DNA of 8,597 nucleotides from Candidatus Roizmanbacteria bacterium CG11_big_fil_rev_8_21_14_0_20_36_8. Lineage in GTDB: Bacteria > Patescibacteriota > Microgenomatia > UBA1406 > GWC2-37-13. Position 1 is the first letter of the stretch; each line of letters opens with the position of its first letter. Of the stretch, positions 1 to 6,032 are shown piece after piece. Under the pieces are notes generated by a model. The model ran no database searches and was not told the origin of the DNA. It was given only the letters and a program-made list of their open reading frames with translations. Made by a program: the position numbers and the translations under genes. The DNA lies in assembly GCA_002796045.1 (NCBI GenBank), contig PCVM01000002.1, forward strand, positions 1-8,597, read 5' to 3'.

Positions 1-813
1 ATTTACCTCAACTTTTTGCAGTCCTTGACTTGTAAATAATTTTGTAGCAGTATACGTTCCAATGACTTTCCCGTTATCTACAAGCGAAATTTTTTCGCCT
101 TTTTTTAGTGTTCCACGTGTAATTTTCCCAATACACAATCGTCCCACATATGGATCGTGATCAATTGTAGAAATTAACATTTGAAACGGTTCTTCAGTTG
201 CTACATTGCTATTTGGGAGTTCGGCTGAAATAATATCAAGCAGTGGCGTAAGGTCACCTGGATCTTCTGAATTGTATACTTCAGGTACTGTTAAAAATGC
301 CTTTCCATCTCGACCGACTCCATAAAGTGTCGTAAAATTCAAGACGTCTTCATGTTCTGCAAGTTCTAAAAATAGATTTTCTACCTCTCGTTTTACTTCG
401 ATCGGCCGAGCATCTTTCTTATCAATTTTATTTATAAAAAGAATAATTTTAAGACCTGCATCTAATGCTTTTTTCAAAACGAATCGAGTTTGAGGGAGTG
501 GTCCTTCGGCTGAGTCAACAAGAAGAAGGGCGCCGCTTGCCATATTTAGAACTCTTTCAACTTCGCTGCCAAAATCTGCGTGTCCTGGAGTATCGATGAT
601 ATTGATTTTATTGCCTTTAAATTGGATGCTAGTATTTTTGGATAGTATTGTAATACCCTTTTCTCTTTCAAGATCATTTGAATCCATAAGAAGCTTTTGT
701 TGCATTTCTTTTTGATTGTCACGGAAGAGATGAGACTGTTTTAACAGTCCATCAACCAAAGTTGTCTTTCCGTGATCCACATGAGCTATAATGGCAATAT
801 TTTTGATATCCAT
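1..813 (-). CDS. typA: TypA/BipA translational GTPase, N-terminal part (cut by window edge)
   Basis: TypA/BipA is an EF-G-like GTPase that binds the ribosome and affects subunit assembly and stress adaptation. The 271 visible residues hold the GTPase domain and the start of the beta-barrel domain II. Seen motifs are the P-loop AHVDHGKTT (residues 10-18), the switch I segment EREKGITILSKNTS (49-62), DTPGHADFGSEVERV (74-88) and NKID (128-131). The combination of KNT after GITI and the GSEVERVL segment after DTPGHADF is typical of TypA rather than LepA or EF-G. Family members are about 600 residues, so over half is missing. The ATG at 813 puts the first motif at the usual distance. I see no Shine-Dalgarno sequence, but a TATACT −10-like box lies at 833-838. 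The G5 region, normally containing Ser-Ala, reads LYGVGRDG (163-170), a deviation. It follows ung on the same strand. Confidence 0.95.
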   Translation of the reverse strand, partial: MDIKNIAIIAHVDHGKTTLVDGLLKQSHLFRDNQKEMQQKLLMDSNDLEREKGITILSKNTSIQFKGNKINIIDTPGHADFGSEVERVLNMASGALLLVDSAEGPLPQTRFVLKKALDAGLKIILFINKIDKKDARPIEVKREVENLFLELAEHEDVLNFTTLYGVGRDGKAFLTVPEVYNSEDPGDLTPLLDIISAELPNSNVATEEPFQMLISTIDHDPYVGRLCIGKITRGTLKKGEKISLVDNGKVIGTYTATKLFTSQGLQKVEVN

Positions 814-832
814 AAAGAGTTAAGAAGGTGTA

Positions 833-838
833 AGTATA
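833..838 (-). promoter_or_regulatory. Possible −10 box for typA
   Basis: On the minus strand this reads TATACT (5 of 6 matches to TATAAT). It would start transcription roughly 12 bases before the typA ATG. No good −35 is visible at the expected distance, so this is tentative. Confidence 0.35.
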
Positions 839-842
839 GCAG

Positions 843-863
843 AAAAATAGTGAAAACACACTA
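843..863 (-). terminator. Weak intrinsic terminator after ung
   Basis: On the minus strand TAGTG and CACTA form a 5-bp stem with a 6-base loop, directly followed by five T. It lies about 40 bases past the ung stop codon and just before the typA −10-like box, as a terminator separating the two units would. The stem is short and poor in GC, so termination may be weak. Confidence 0.4.
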
Positions 864-901
864 CTAGAATGATAAGAAAGGTTTTGTTGACGAGCCACTT
901 A

Positions 902-1567
902 TCAACGCCAGTCAATCTCATCTTTATTGTGAAGTTTTAAATAATTATTACATTGGCTAAAATGTTTATTTCCGTGAAATAAACGAGCAGAAAATGGTGA
1001 AGGGTGACCAGAAACAAGCACGAGATTATTTGCTCTATTAATAGACTCTCCTTTATTTTTTGCATAATTACCCCAAAGCATGTAAACTATATTTTTTTTT
1101 GATGAATTAGTTTTACCTATTACCGCATCAGTAAATTTTTCCCAGCCTTTTCCTTTATGAGATGCTGGAGAATTTGCAGATACTGTAAGAACAGAGTTTA
1201 AAAGAAGCACACCTTGTTTGGCCCATCTAGAAAGATCTCCAGATTGTTTTGGGATAATTCCTAAATCTTTTTGAATTTCTTCAAAAATATTTCGAAGCGA
1301 TGGTGGAATTGCCGAATTTTTATTGACTGCGAAACTAAGTCCGTTTGCTTGGCCTGGTCCATGGTATGGATCCTGTCCAACAATAACAACGCGAACTTTT
1401 TCAATTGGACAAAGCTCAAAAGCACTAAATATTTTTTTTGGAGGTGGAAAAACTTTTGACGTCAAATATTCATTTCGGACAAAGTTTACGAGATTATTGA
1501 AATATGGCTCTTTAAACTGATCTTTTAACGCTTTTTTCCATGATTTCTCGATAATAACATTTCTCAT
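902..1567 (-). CDS. ung: Uracil-DNA glycosylase, family 1
   Basis: It removes uracil from DNA by cleaving the N-glycosidic bond, the first step of base-excision repair after cytosine deamination or dUMP misincorporation. The 221-residue product has the usual family 1 length (about 220-230). Seen motifs are the water-activating loop GQDPYHGPGQANGLSF (64-79, catalytic Asp66), LLLNSVLTV (121-129) with the uracil-recognising Asn, and the HPSPFSA loop (188-194) with catalytic His188. All key residues are present. The frame is open further upstream into the preceding gene, but the ATG at 1567 is the first start after that gene's stop and gives a normal N-terminus. It starts 10 bases after the glycosyltransferase-like gene ends. 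A TTGGAG sequence in the last codons of that gene could serve as a distant ribosome binding site, so the two are probably co-transcribed. Confidence 0.96.
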   Translation of the reverse strand: MRNVIIEKSWKKALKDQFKEPYFNNLVNFVRNEYLTSKVFPPPKKIFSAFELCPIEKVRVVIVGQDPYHGPGQANGLSFAVNKNSAIPPSLRNIFEEIQKDLGIIPKQSGDLSRWAKQGVLLLNSVLTVSANSPASHKGKGWEKFTDAVIGKTNSSKKNIVYMLWGNYAKNKGESINRANNLVLVSGHPSPFSARLFHGNKHFSQCNNYLKLHNKDEIDWR

Positions 1568-1577
1568 TGTTAGTATT

Positions 1578-2927
1578 TTACTCCAATAGCTCTGATGCTT
1601 TTTGCCAAAACAATTCAACTCCGTCAGGCCGAAGTTCAAACTCTGGACCATCAGCTGAAATATGTATATTTCGGCAAGTATACATTGATTGAAGAATTCC
1701 TTTACGAATGCACCACCAAATAAAATTAGCTGCCGCATATGAACCATTTGGCAGAAGTAATCCGCGCCACCGCCCTGCTTTATTTTTAAGTTCAGATATT
1801 ACTTCTTGATTGAGAAGCTCATCTTTTTTAGCAAAATTCCAAAGACGTTTTTGATCAGTTTTTAATGGAATAAGTTTGTGTCTTCGTAGGAAATTAAGGT
1901 TGTCATACTCTTGCCGGCCAACAGGATTTGAAAAGAATAATATAGAGCCACCTCTTTTGTCAGGACTAATAAGAGCTTTGAAAGCCTGCTCACTTGGTTT
2001 GGTGATCTCAATTGCGACCGAGTGTTGAGAGTACAATTCTTCATAAAGTGAAATTACTTGTTTGTCTGAACCTGATGTTTGGACTGATACGTATGGACGA
2101 TTATTCATATCGTATAGAAATTTTTGAGTGAAAGGTGCATTTCTCGATACGACATGAGCCATAAAACGATGTGATTTTTGATACAAAGAATCAATTAATT
2201 TTCGAGTGAATTGCATTCCAACCGCTGCTCCTGAGATCGGAAAAACAAGATGAATTGGTGCGTTTGCTTTAGCGTCAAGCTGATTAAATCTACTTAACTG
2301 ATCATTAAGTGGGAGAACCCCATTCAGATGAGGACTCAAAGGGTAGGGATTTATTTGAATATTTGTTTCAGCTAGGTTTGCTGATTTTCCATATGCTATT
2401 AACTGGTCACGAGTTCTATTGCTAGGAACTAAAGTCAAGTCTGCTCCTGGGACATACCAAATGTGCTGCGGAGAGTCGTCGGTGACCTGCACCATGATCT
2501 TGACATTCAATCGTCTATTTTTCTTTAATTGTTCTTTTAACTGTGCTGCTTGATGTGCAAGGCCAAAATGTGTCGCAACTATTAAGATTGTTTGTGGATT
2601 AGTAAAACTTTGATCAATTATGGTATTGATCTGACGAGTTAACATTCCCGTATGGGTTCTTAGATAAAATCTATACATTGGCGTTGTTATCTCCTCAGCA
2701 CGACCAATTTGAAGCCACTCAAACAATCTGCGTGTTATATCATGAACGCTCATCACGCGATGAATATATGTTATTCTCTTGTCCTGTGAGCCTAGAAGTA
2801 TTGGATAAGTATTTTTAGGAATACCGTTAAATAGAGCCTCAGTCACTCTTAGATGTCCTAAACCAGCTGGAGAATAAGTAAAAATTAATAGAGTCTCCTT
2901 ATCTGTAATTTTCGAAATTTCACCCAT
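1578..2927 (-). CDS. GT-B fold glycosyltransferase-like protein (MurG/MGDG synthase type)
   Basis: The 449-residue soluble-looking protein has the two-domain pattern of the GT28-related, GT-B glycosyltransferases that transfer a sugar from a nucleotide donor to a lipid or cell-wall acceptor. Near the N-terminus TYSPAGLGHLRVTEAL (17-32) matches the Gly-rich GxGH acceptor-side loop. In the second domain, FPISGAAVGMQ (229-239) resembles the inter-domain glycine loop. EITKPSEQAFKAL (307-319) followed by NPVGRQEYDNLNFL (334-347) resembles the donor-binding KPG...EA and P..GQE..Na..l motifs of MurG and diacylglycerol glycosyltransferases. KPS replaces KPG. Substrate cannot be told from sequence, and there is no cell-envelope gene next to it. 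I see no signal peptide or clear membrane helix. The ATG at 2927 lies 80 bases from the ZIP gene; no convincing promoter or Shine-Dalgarno sequence was found, although a TACACT 7 bases before the ATG could be a −10 box. Confidence 0.7.
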   Translation of the reverse strand: MGEISKITDKETLLIFTYSPAGLGHLRVTEALFNGIPKNTYPILLGSQDKRITYIHRVMSVHDITRRLFEWLQIGRAEEITTPMYRFYLRTHTGMLTRQINTIIDQSFTNPQTILIVATHFGLAHQAAQLKEQLKKNRRLNVKIMVQVTDDSPQHIWYVPGADLTLVPSNRTRDQLIAYGKSANLAETNIQINPYPLSPHLNGVLPLNDQLSRFNQLDAKANAPIHLVFPISGAAVGMQFTRKLIDSLYQKSHRFMAHVVSRNAPFTQKFLYDMNNRPYVSVQTSGSDKQVISLYEELYSQHSVAIEITKPSEQAFKALISPDKRGGSILFFSNPVGRQEYDNLNFLRRHKLIPLKTDQKRLWNFAKKDELLNQEVISELKNKAGRWRGLLLPNGSYAAANFIWWCIRKGILQSMYTCRNIHISADGPEFELRPDGVELFWQKASELLE

Positions 2928-3007
2928 AGACTCAAGTGTAGAAGAAAAAACAACATATTAAAAGTGAATATTAATTTATCTATACTTCAGGTTTGATCAT
3001 AGCAAGT

Positions 3008-3754
3008 TTAGTGTGAAAGAAATCTTGATAAAAGAAAAATTATTAAAATTCCAAGAAGTAGAGGAACAGTTTGTTGTATTGCATTATTTTTGTCACTTTC
3101 CTCATGAAGTTCTGGGATTAGGTCTGCAGCACCAATGTAGATAAATAAACCTGCCGTAACGCCAAGCGCAAGTGGAATCATGCTTTCAACTTGTTGGAGT
3201 AGAAAGTATCCTAGTATACCCCCAACAACTGCGGTCAATGCTGAAATAAAATTTAAAAATAAAGCCTTATTTTTAGACATGCCCTTATTTCGAAGAATCA
3301 TATAGTCAGCGAATTCTTGAGGTATTTCATGAGCAGCGATCGCAATTGTTGTCGTCAAACCTAGAGCGGGATTAATGAGCGTAGTTGCAGCAATTGCTAT
3401 TCCGTCAATAAAATTATGAACTCCATCTCCAAAAAGAACAAGAAGCGCTGTGGGATGGAGATTGTGAGTATTTTCGTGATGATGATGGTACCAAAGAAGA
3501 GATCTTTCCATCAAAAATCCTATTACGAGACCACAAAGGGTAGCAAATAAAAGAGTATCTTGATCATCGGTAGTATGAAATGCTTCAGGTAAGATCTGTA
3601 TAAATGCAGCTGCAATAAGAACTCCAGCAGCAAAACTGACAGAAATATGTGAAAATTTCCTTTTAGAAAACATTGACGCTTTAGTTAAAAAAATTCCCAC
3701 AAAAGAAAGTAGACTTATAGCTACAGTGAGTGTAATTATGATTAATAAAGTCAT
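3008..3754 (-). CDS. ZIP family divalent metal transporter
   Basis: ZIP proteins bring Zn2+, Fe2+ or Mn2+ into the cytoplasm. The 248 residues give about eight hydrophobic segments, as expected. The metal-binding helices are clear: HNFIDGIAIA (113-122, with His113, Asn114, Asp117) and AHEIPQEFAD (141-150, with His142, Glu143, Glu147), the two signature helices of the family's transport site. A His-rich stretch HHHHENTH (90-97) lies just before the first of them and may bind metal on the loop. The ATG at 3754 lies one base after the stop of the Fur-family regulator, with no Shine-Dalgarno sequence, so translation is likely coupled and both are expressed from the regulator's promoter. The pairing suggests zinc uptake under a Zur-like regulator, but iron or manganese cannot be excluded. 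Confidence 0.92.
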   Translation of the reverse strand: MTLLIIITLTVAISLLSFVGIFLTKASMFSKRKFSHISVSFAAGVLIAAAFIQILPEAFHTTDDQDTLLFATLCGLVIGFLMERSLLWYHHHHENTHNLHPTALLVLFGDGVHNFIDGIAIAATTLINPALGLTTTIAIAAHEIPQEFADYMILRNKGMSKNKALFLNFISALTAVVGGILGYFLLQQVESMIPLALGVTAGLFIYIGAADLIPELHEESDKNNAIQQTVPLLLGILIIFLLSRFLSH

Positions 3755-3755
3755 A

Positions 3756-4169
3756 TTATTTACAAGCTGGACAAACCCCGTAAAATGTTAAAGAATGAGT
3801 GCTGATTTTGTATCGAGTATCACTACACACTTCGTCAAGAAGATCTTTCTCGGAATCAATTTTCAAATCTTCAATCGCTTTGCAGTCTGTACAAACAATA
3901 TGATGATGATGCGTTCGATCGGCCATTTCATAATGCAGTTCGGTATCAAAAAGTTGAATTTTATTTATGATTTTTTGACTTAATAAAAACTCAATTTCCC
4001 GATACACAGTTGTAATATTTACATCTGTTCCAACCTTCTTTAGCAATTTATGAATACTATTTGCAGTAATTGGATGAGGTGTACTTTCAAGCAGGTTGAT
4101 GATCGCTGATCTAGCAGAAGTTATTCTAAAGCCTTTGCTTTGCAGATTATTGATATGGGATTTTATCAT
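3756..4169 (-). CDS. Fur-family metal-dependent transcriptional regulator (Fur/Zur-like)
   Basis: It is a cytoplasmic dimeric repressor that binds DNA when loaded with metal. The 137 residues match the family's length. The N-terminal winged helix runs from about residue 8 to 80, with RITSARSAI (15-23) and the recognition helix NITTVYREIEFL (51-62). The C-terminal part contains the His cluster THHHHIVCTDC (86-96) and a second pair CPAC (133-136). Cys93, Cys96, Cys133 and Cys136 form the structural zinc site usual in Fur, Zur and PerR. Specificity cannot be read from these residues alone. Co-transcription with a ZIP importer favours Zur; the iron genes about 420 bases upstream make Fur possible. 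It has a consensus promoter overlapped by a palindrome, which suggests self-repression. Confidence 0.93.
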   Translation of the reverse strand: MIKSHINNLQSKGFRITSARSAIINLLESTPHPITANSIHKLLKKVGTDVNITTVYREIEFLLSQKIINKIQLFDTELHYEMADRTHHHHIVCTDCKAIEDLKIDSEKDLLDEVCSDTRYKISTHSLTFYGVCPACK

Positions 4170-4175
4170 AAGTAT

Positions 4176-4196
4176 TAATGCAACTTACTTGCATTA
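4176..4196. promoter_or_regulatory. Perfect inverted repeat, candidate Fur-family operator
   Basis: Arms TAATGCAA (4176-4183) and TTGCATTA (4189-4196) are exact reverse complements separated by five bases. The repeat covers part of the −10 box and the expected transcription start of the regulator, where a bound dimer would block transcription. A further half-site TTGCATT is at 4202-4208, in the spacer between −35 and −10. The size and symmetry suit a Fur-family site, though the sequence differs from the Fur and Zur boxes I know. Binding by the adjacent regulator is an inference. Confidence 0.65.
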
Positions 4197-4221
4197 TAAT
4201 CTTGCATTGATAAGTTGTCAA
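4193..4221 (-). promoter_or_regulatory. Consensus sigma70 promoter of the regulator-ZIP operon
   Basis: Read on the minus strand, TTGACA (4216-4221) and TATAAT (4193-4198) are perfect hexamers separated by exactly 17 bases. The start point would be near 4186, giving a leader of about 17 bases before the ATG at 4169. Such a strong promoter overlapped by a palindrome fits a gene normally held repressed. Confidence 0.88.
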
Positions 4222-4232
4222 TAAGCAGTTTT

Positions 4233-4268
4233 AAAAAATAAACCACAGACATTGCCTGTGGTTTATTT
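4233..4268 (-). terminator. Intrinsic terminator after the lysine-rich gene
   Basis: Positions 4236-4248 and 4256-4268 form a perfect 13-bp stem with a 7-base loop; its core is CCACAG/CTGTGG. On the minus strand the stem runs into six T (4233-4238). It begins 15 bases after the stop codon of the lysine-rich peptide gene and ends before the regulator's −35 box, insulating the two units. The plus-strand side lacks a clear T run beyond the stem. Confidence 0.85.
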
Positions 4269-4283
4269 AATTCTGTAGCAAGA

Positions 4284-4367
4284 TTATTTTTTCTTTGCCT
4301 TTTTTACTGGTTTTTTTCTAGCTACTACTTTCTTTACTGCTTTTTTTGCTACTTTTTTCTTTGCCAT
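4284..4367 (-). CDS. 27-residue lysine-rich basic peptide
   Basis: This short gene encodes 27 residues of which 14 are Lys, 1 Arg, 5 Ala and 5 Val, with one Pro and no acidic or aromatic residue. The order is roughly (A/V)-K-K repeats, starting MAKKKVAKKAVKK and ending KKAKKK. It resembles the tails of histone H1-like and other nucleic-acid-binding basic proteins, so a role on DNA, RNA or the ribosome is possible, but no family can be assigned. It is supported as a real gene by a strong Shine-Dalgarno sequence at the right spacing, an ATG start, a TAA stop and its own terminator 15 bases downstream. It could instead be the remains of a longer gene, though nothing suggests a break. No clear promoter was found upstream. 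Confidence 0.75.
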   Translation of the reverse strand: MAKKKVAKKAVKKVVARKKPVKKAKKK

Positions 4368-4373
4368 TATTAT

Positions 4374-4382
4374 CTCACCGCC
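4374..4382 (-). promoter_or_regulatory. Strong Shine-Dalgarno site of the lysine-rich peptide gene
   Basis: The minus strand reads GGCGGTGAG, with GGTGA ending 7 bases before the ATG. It matches the anti-Shine-Dalgarno complement AGGAGGTGA with one mismatch in the purine core. It is the only clear Shine-Dalgarno sequence I found in the window and supports this short frame as translated. Confidence 0.75.
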
Positions 4383-4416
4383 TTTGTGTATTGCACATGG
4401 ATCGTTAATAAATCGC

Positions 4417-4422
4417 TATAAT
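4417..4422 (+). promoter_or_regulatory. TATAAT −10 box facing the 4429 frame
   Basis: A perfect TATAAT lies 6 bases before an ATG on the plus strand. A TTGCAC at 4391-4396 could be a −35 but the 20-base spacing is too long. It could drive a short transcript beginning at the ATG, or could be chance in AT-rich DNA. Confidence 0.4.
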
Positions 4423-4428
4423 TTAACT

Positions 4429-4482
4429 ATGCACAAAAAAATATTAAATGCAATAGCTAATAATTTTAAGAGTGTAAATTAG
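4429..4482 (+). CDS. Doubtful 17-residue leaderless reading frame
   Basis: This is an 18-codon frame (MHKKILNAIANNFKSVN) whose ATG would coincide with the start point set by a perfect TATAAT box just upstream. It has no Shine-Dalgarno sequence. The peptide could form a short amphipathic helix. It matches no family I know. The stretch to 4592 is very AT-rich and holds only short broken frames, so this may be a gene remnant, the 5′ part of a small RNA or chance. It stands divergent from the lysine-rich peptide gene. Confidence 0.2.
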   Translation: MHKKILNAIANNFKSVN

Positions 4483-4581
4483 ACGTATTGAAGATGAAAT
4501 TAAATTAACAATATTTATAATCTTTATGATTGAGAAGTCATTAAATTGATTTTAATTTGAGATATGTATGAAAAATTATTG

Positions 4582-4587
4582 TAAAAT
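4582..4587 (+). promoter_or_regulatory. −10 box of the haem membrane protein gene
   Basis: TAAAAT, preceded directly by TG, lies 5 bases before the ATG at 4593. A TTGAGA at 4557-4562 could be a −35 with a longish 19-base spacer. A start point near 4593 would give a leaderless mRNA. Confidence 0.45.
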
Positions 4588-4592
4588 TGGAT

Positions 4593-5201
4593 ATGAAATT
4601 CCTATTAAGAAACAAATCCAATTTAGTAAAATTTATCACGACTTATAGCATCCTGACATGGTTTACTGTTTTGATATTTGCTATCTGGGTAGCTAAAGGA
4701 ATAAATACTGTATTTATCTATAAAATCGGTATATTAAGTGGTCAGGTTGCTGTGATACTTTTTTGTTTGACTTTATTACCTGGTATTTCGCATAGGTTTA
4801 AATTTAAATCTACGTTAATCACTTTACTGATAATTGTTCGTCGTCAGTTAGGAATAGCGATGTTCTCTGCGTCATTTCTTCATTATTCCTCAATACGTCT
4901 TCTTCCAATATTATTTTCCAGTGTTTCAACGAATTTAAATCCGCCACTTTTTGAAATATTTGGCCTGTTGACATTGTATCCGTTGTTTTTTCTCTTTATA
5001 ACATCAAACAATTTTGCGGTAAAAAGTCTAAAATTTTGGTGGGGAAAAATACACAAAATTATTTATATTCTTACATGGACTTTATTTTTTCACATTGCAC
5101 TTCAAGAATTTGGAATTTGGACGGTTATTCTTGCGACGTTTGCTCTAATGGAGACTCTATCTTTGTTGTATTTTTACTGCCAAAAATCAACCAGCTCATA
5201 A
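4593..5201 (+). CDS. MsrQ/YedZ-like haem-binding ferric reductase transmembrane protein
   Basis: The 202-residue protein has about six hydrophobic segments and no FAD- or NAD-binding domain, like MsrQ, the haem b membrane subunit that passes electrons to the periplasmic methionine sulfoxide reductase MsrP. Key sites are RRQLGI (83-88), followed by His97 in ASFLHY, and WWGKIHKIIYILTWTLFFH (149-167) with His154 and His167. The 13-residue gap between the last two His equals the gap I recall for the E. coli MsrQ haem ligands. The ATG at 4593 is preferred to a TTG two codons earlier, which lies in the −10 box. No msrP is in the window. Instead the gene converges on an FTR1 iron permease, overlapping it by 77 bp, so a ferric-reductase role in iron uptake is an alternative. 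Electron source unknown. Confidence 0.75.
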   Translation: MKFLLRNKSNLVKFITTYSILTWFTVLIFAIWVAKGINTVFIYKIGILSGQVAVILFCLTLLPGISHRFKFKSTLITLLIIVRRQLGIAMFSASFLHYSSIRLLPILFSSVSTNLNPPLFEIFGLLTLYPLFFLFITSNNFAVKSLKFWWGKIHKIIYILTWTLFFHIALQEFGIWTVILATFALMETLSLLYFYCQKSTSS

Positions 5202-5970
5202 TAACAAGATAACTAAAATAGAAAGTGAGTTGAACTAAATCCATTTTTTGGGTAATACCAAAAATCGATTTTATAATATCTCCAAGAAAATTTCCTTTCG
5301 CAGGAATAAAGAAAAATAATACCTCTCCAATTTTTGGAATAATTCCAAGCGCTGCAAATTCACCAATAGCACGCGTCAAAAGCCCAGCGGCAAATAGCAT
5401 TAACAGAAGACTTGTCACACGAAATGCATAATACACAGGCATTTTGATGGTTGCGCTAAACATTATTAATGAAACAAAAAGTCCTCCAATCAGACCAAAT
5501 GCAAAACCCGAGAATACATAATAAGGGTCGCTTGACAGGTAAATAGTTGATAAGAAAAGCACTATTTCAAATCCTTCGCGAAATACAGCGGTAAACACTA
5601 AAATAAACAATCCCTTCTGCTGGCGAAGATCTATTGTTTTTTTGACTTTTAATAATAACTCTAGTTTTTGTTTACCAAAATAGTTATGCAGAAAAAAAAC
5701 AGCCCAAGTGATAAATATTGAAGAAACAAACATCAAAGCTCCTTCAATTATTTCTCCATTACGCCCCTGATATAGTTCTTGTATTCTATATCCAAAAACA
5801 CTTCCAATCAGGATCATTGATCCGCTTAAAATTGATGCAAAGACAGTTGCACACCAAACCGTATTGACACTTTTACGATGATCGAGTTTATAAAGTATTC
5901 CAAGAATAGTTGCCACGATGAGAGTGGTCTCAATTACCTCGCGAAATGTTATTAGAAATGCTGGAATCAT
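5125..5970 (-). CDS. FTR1/EfeU-type iron permease
   Basis: FTR1-family permeases carry iron across the cytoplasmic membrane. The 281 residues give about seven hydrophobic segments, close in length to EfeU. Both signature REXXE iron-binding motifs are present: REVIE (10-14) in the first helix and REGFE (131-135) in the fourth. The start is fixed by the first motif being ten residues in. Bacterial and fungal relatives usually work with a multicopper oxidase or with EfeO/EfeB; none is in the window. The nearest candidate partner is the haem membrane protein on the opposite strand. The last 25 codons, a hydrophilic and probably dispensable tail, overlap that gene's 3′ end. It has a −10 box close to the ATG and shares a 62-bp divergent promoter region with the 551-residue protein gene. 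Confidence 0.93.
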   Translation of the reverse strand: MIPAFLITFREVIETTLIVATILGILYKLDHRKSVNTVWCATVFASILSGSMILIGSVFGYRIQELYQGRNGEIIEGALMFVSSIFITWAVFFLHNYFGKQKLELLLKVKKTIDLRQQKGLFILVFTAVFREGFEIVLFLSTIYLSSDPYYVFSGFAFGLIGGLFVSLIMFSATIKMPVYYAFRVTSLLLMLFAAGLLTRAIGEFAALGIIPKIGEVLFFFIPAKGNFLGDIIKSIFGITQKMDLVQLTFYFSYLVIMSWLIFGSKNTTKIESPLEQTSQE

Positions 5971-5979
5971 ATGCTGGAT

Positions 5980-5985
5980 ATTATA
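5980..5985 (-). promoter_or_regulatory. −10 box of the iron permease gene
   Basis: The minus strand reads TATAAT, 9 bases before the ATG at 5970, so the transcript would have a leader of only 2-3 bases. No convincing −35 is present. The box sits in a small inverted repeat, ATTAT (5980-5984) and ATAAT (5989-5993), whose AT-rich GATA-type composition recalls Fur boxes, but the match is too short to call an operator. Confidence 0.6.
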
Positions 5986-6015
5986 ACGATAATTTAGTAT
6001 CTATACCATTTTATT

Positions 6016-6024
6016 TGTTACAAT
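6016..6024 (+). promoter_or_regulatory. Extended −10 promoter of the 551-residue protein gene
   Basis: TACAAT (6019-6024) is preceded by TG and one base, the extended −10 form that can work without a good −35; none is visible. The ATG follows 8 bases later, so the start point would be within about 2 bases of the start codon. Confidence 0.6.
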
Positions 6025-6032
6025 AGCCATAT

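Noticed and set aside
1568..1747. N-terminal extension of the uracil-DNA glycosylase frame
   Set aside because: The 60 extra residues lie inside the glycosyltransferase-like gene, have no family counterpart, and the ATG at 1567 gives a full-length family 1 enzyme.
4447..4453. AATGCAA, similar to one arm of the operator
   Set aside because: A single half-site with no facing arm at the right spacing; expected by chance in such AT-rich DNA.
4587..4592. TTG start two codons before the haem protein ATG
   Set aside because: Its first base is the last base of the −10 box, and the ATG at 4593 is a better start codon with the same frame.
4568..4648. 26-residue plus-strand frame overlapping the haem protein start
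   Set aside because: It is out of frame with the recognisable gene, has no Shine-Dalgarno sequence, and resembles nothing known.
5977..6001. GATA...TATC and ATTAT/ATAAT repeats before the iron permease as a Fur box
   Set aside because: The two pairs do not share a centre and the match to known Fur boxes is short; the sequence also differs from the palindrome at the regulator promoter.
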